Origin: Prevotella sp. UBA4339
GTDB lineage: Bacteria; Bacteroidota; Bacteroidia; Bacteroidales; Bacteroidaceae
Direction of reading: 5' to 3'
Length of the DNA stretch: 7,026 nucleotides
NCBI GenBank assembly: GCA_002393725.1
Contig: DGTJ01000056.1
Location: 46,021-53,046, forward strand
Shown here in pieces: positions 6,091 to 7,026 of this stretch (positions are counted from its first letter, which is position 1; each line of letters opens with the position of its first letter). The notes under the pieces are model-generated. The model saw only the letters and a program-made list of their open reading frames with translations. It made no database searches and was not told where the DNA came from. The position numbers were made by a program, and so were the translations under genes.

Positions 6091-6726
6091 TTATGCTGCC
6101 TTACGTATAAGGTAGCTAAAGACGGAAGTAGTGCCAAAGATGATAATAGCATATATCTGTTTGGCTAATGTGTGAAAGATGGCACCTTCATGAGAAGCTA
6201 CCATCGCCAAAATGAAAACAGTCAACTCCAATGCTATTACGCGGGCTGCGCGAAGAGAGAGTTCTACCTGATGAATATTTGTTAGCGGACTACTCGTATT
6301 TGTCCATTTAAGGCAGTAACTAGGGAAGTAACACCCGACAAGAATCGCTATGACCACTATTGTCACAATAATCATTGCAATATGCTTGCCTTTGAGGACT
6401 ATGAAATCAAACTGTCCGGTTGTGAGAGCGATAATCCATATTGCCAGTAGCAAGATGCCACAAGCAATCTCGAAGGCTGTTCCCTCTTTGGTACGATTTA
6501 CGGTTATTGTTGAGAGGTCAAGTGCTTTACTCTTTGCTTCCTCATTAACCTCATTTTCCTTCTTGACATAGTTTACAACTAGCGGATAGAGGGGTATTAG
6601 GATTATTGCAGCACAGACAATCAGAGGTATTGAGATGATGTCTTTTATGATGAATAGTCCTGCTAAAAGTACGAGTAGTAATATTTCTGTGCCTATAAGA
6701 GCTTTCAATCTAACATTATTGTTCAT
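6091..6726 (-). CDS. Six-helix membrane protein of unknown function
   Basis: A 211-residue protein I do not recognise. Six hydrophobic segments are visible at about 10-27, 31-54, 84-103, 114-136, 158-178 and 189-206. A charged hydrophilic segment rich in Lys and Glu (55-82) lies between helices 2 and 3, probably cytoplasmic by the positive-inside rule. A second loop of about 20 residues (137-157) separates helices 4 and 5. There are no obvious catalytic motifs, metal-binding clusters or signal cleavage site. The gene starts 2 bases after the stop of the small membrane protein gene, so it is the last visible gene of a tight leftward operon headed by an Arc-like protein. It converges on the epimerase-like gene with 34 bases between stops. 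Base composition is visibly more AT-rich than in the tat operon. Confidence 0.8.
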   Translation of the reverse strand: MNNNVRLKALIGTEILLLVLLAGLFIIKDIISIPLIVCAAIILIPLYPLVVNYVKKENEVNEEAKSKALDLSTITVNRTKEGTAFEIACGILLLAIWIIALTTGQFDFIVLKGKHIAMIIVTIVVIAILVGCYFPSYCLKWTNTSSPLTNIHQVELSLRAARVIALELTVFILAMVASHEGAIFHTLAKQIYAIIIFGTTSVFSYLIRKAA

Positions 6727-6728
6727 GA

Positions 6729-6914
6729 CTATGAGTTTGGAAGTTTGCGTATTGCAATAACTAATAGGATATTGACTATCAAACTGAATATAATAATAAC
6801 TGAAGCGAATGTGACAAATTTGATGACTCCATGTAAATAGAGCATAGTGAAAATAGCAAAAAACATTGCCTCTAATATGGCAATGAATAATAAGGTCTGC
6901 TTTCTTCTGTTCAT
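6729..6914 (-). CDS. Small two-helix membrane protein of unknown function
   Basis: A 61-residue protein with a basic start (MNRRKQ), two hydrophobic helices at about 7-27 and 30-55, and a short basic tail (RKLPNS). The frame is open further upstream to an ATG at 7001. I place the start at 6914 because that ATG overlaps the stop of the upstream Arc-like gene as ATGA, and because the extra 29 residues would be a hydrophilic shadow of that gene in another frame. The stop (6729-6731) is 2 bases before the next ATG. The arrangement implies translational coupling of all three genes and suggests that the two membrane proteins act together. Function is unknown. Confidence 0.75.
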   Translation of the reverse strand: MNRRKQTLLFIAILEAMFFAIFTMLYLHGVIKFVTFASVIIIFSLIVNILLVIAIRKLPNS

Positions 6915-7026
6915 GATTCTTCTTCGTTTGGGTTTTGACGTTTCACCGTAGTCTTCTTTGGCAGACGCTTTGCTTTCCGCAGGGCTTCTGTGATGATCCA
7001 TTGCAGCTGGCCGTTGGTGCTGCGGA
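6911..7026 (-). CDS. Arc-like DNA-binding protein, C-terminal part (partial)
   Basis: The window shows the last 37 codons plus two bases of the codon before; the start lies outside. The visible protein begins RSTNGQLQWIITEALRKAKR and ends in a Lys/Glu-rich tail (KKTTVKRQNPNEEES). The STNGQLQWII-EAL pattern matches the second helix of small Arc/MetJ-type ribbon-helix-helix proteins annotated in Bacteroidetes, usually about 50-75 residues long with the strand and first helix before it. The partial upstream codon (ending TC) is compatible with Phe, as in the common FRSTNGQ form. Its stop TGA (6911-6913) overlaps the ATG of the small membrane protein gene. It may regulate its own operon; this is inference. 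Confidence 0.75.
   Translation of the reverse strand, partial: RSTNGQLQWIITEALRKAKRLPKKTTVKRQNPNEEES

Noticed and set aside
6061..6099. GCAGC/GCTGC inverted repeat between the convergent epimerase-like and membrane protein genes as a bidirectional terminator
   Set aside because: The stem is only five pairs with a loop of 29 bases and no T run on either side, and it enters coding sequence.
6915..7001. N-terminal extension of the small membrane protein from the ATG at 7001
   Set aside because: The extra 29 residues are hydrophilic and come from a region better read in another frame as the Arc-like protein, whose stop overlaps the ATG at 6914.

Overview
The window looks like chromosomal DNA of a Bacteroidales gut- or oral-type bacterium, possibly Prevotellaceae. 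The reasons are the TatA/TatC style, the mostly weak or A-rich ribosome-binding regions, an exact Bacteroidetes-type -7 box (TATATTTG) upstream of the esterase gene, and the 'RSTNGQ' Arc-like protein at the right edge. This taxonomic call is inference from recognised features; no search was run.

Left part (1-3797, + strand): the 3' end of tatA, an overlapping tatC, a 485-residue membrane polyferredoxin, and a 480-residue aldo/keto reductase, all in one tight operon. The polyferredoxin reads as a NapH-type four-helix quinol-side module fused to a NapG-type four-cluster ferredoxin module, with a lysine-arginine Tat-like segment in the middle. The aldo/keto reductase begins with a canonical SRRSFLK Tat signal that ends in a lipobox, and it carries two further [4Fe-4S] motifs at its C-terminus. 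The simplest reading is a self-contained module: the translocase is encoded with the Fe-S proteins it exports, and electrons move from the membrane quinone pool through the fusion to an exported lipoprotein reductase. This is the most interesting part of the window.

Middle part (3790-5034, - strand): a secreted two-domain esterase (E-set domain plus alpha/beta hydrolase, CE1/feruloyl-esterase-like) converges on the reductase gene with an 8-base overlap.

Intergenic and decayed part (5035-6056): the region holds the esterase promoter, a 32-codon remnant of a Gfo/Idh/MocA oxidoreductase that runs straight into an intrinsic terminator, and a strong 12-bp RNA-type hairpin. A NAD-dependent epimerase-like gene follows that appears to have lost about a third of its length by an in-frame internal deletion. 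The two neighbouring genes therefore seem to have been shortened in similar ways.

Right part (6091-7026, - strand): a compact operon in which a partial Arc-like DNA-binding protein overlaps (ATGA) a 61-residue membrane protein, followed 2 bases later by a 211-residue six-helix membrane protein of unknown function. This part is visibly more AT-rich than the left half.
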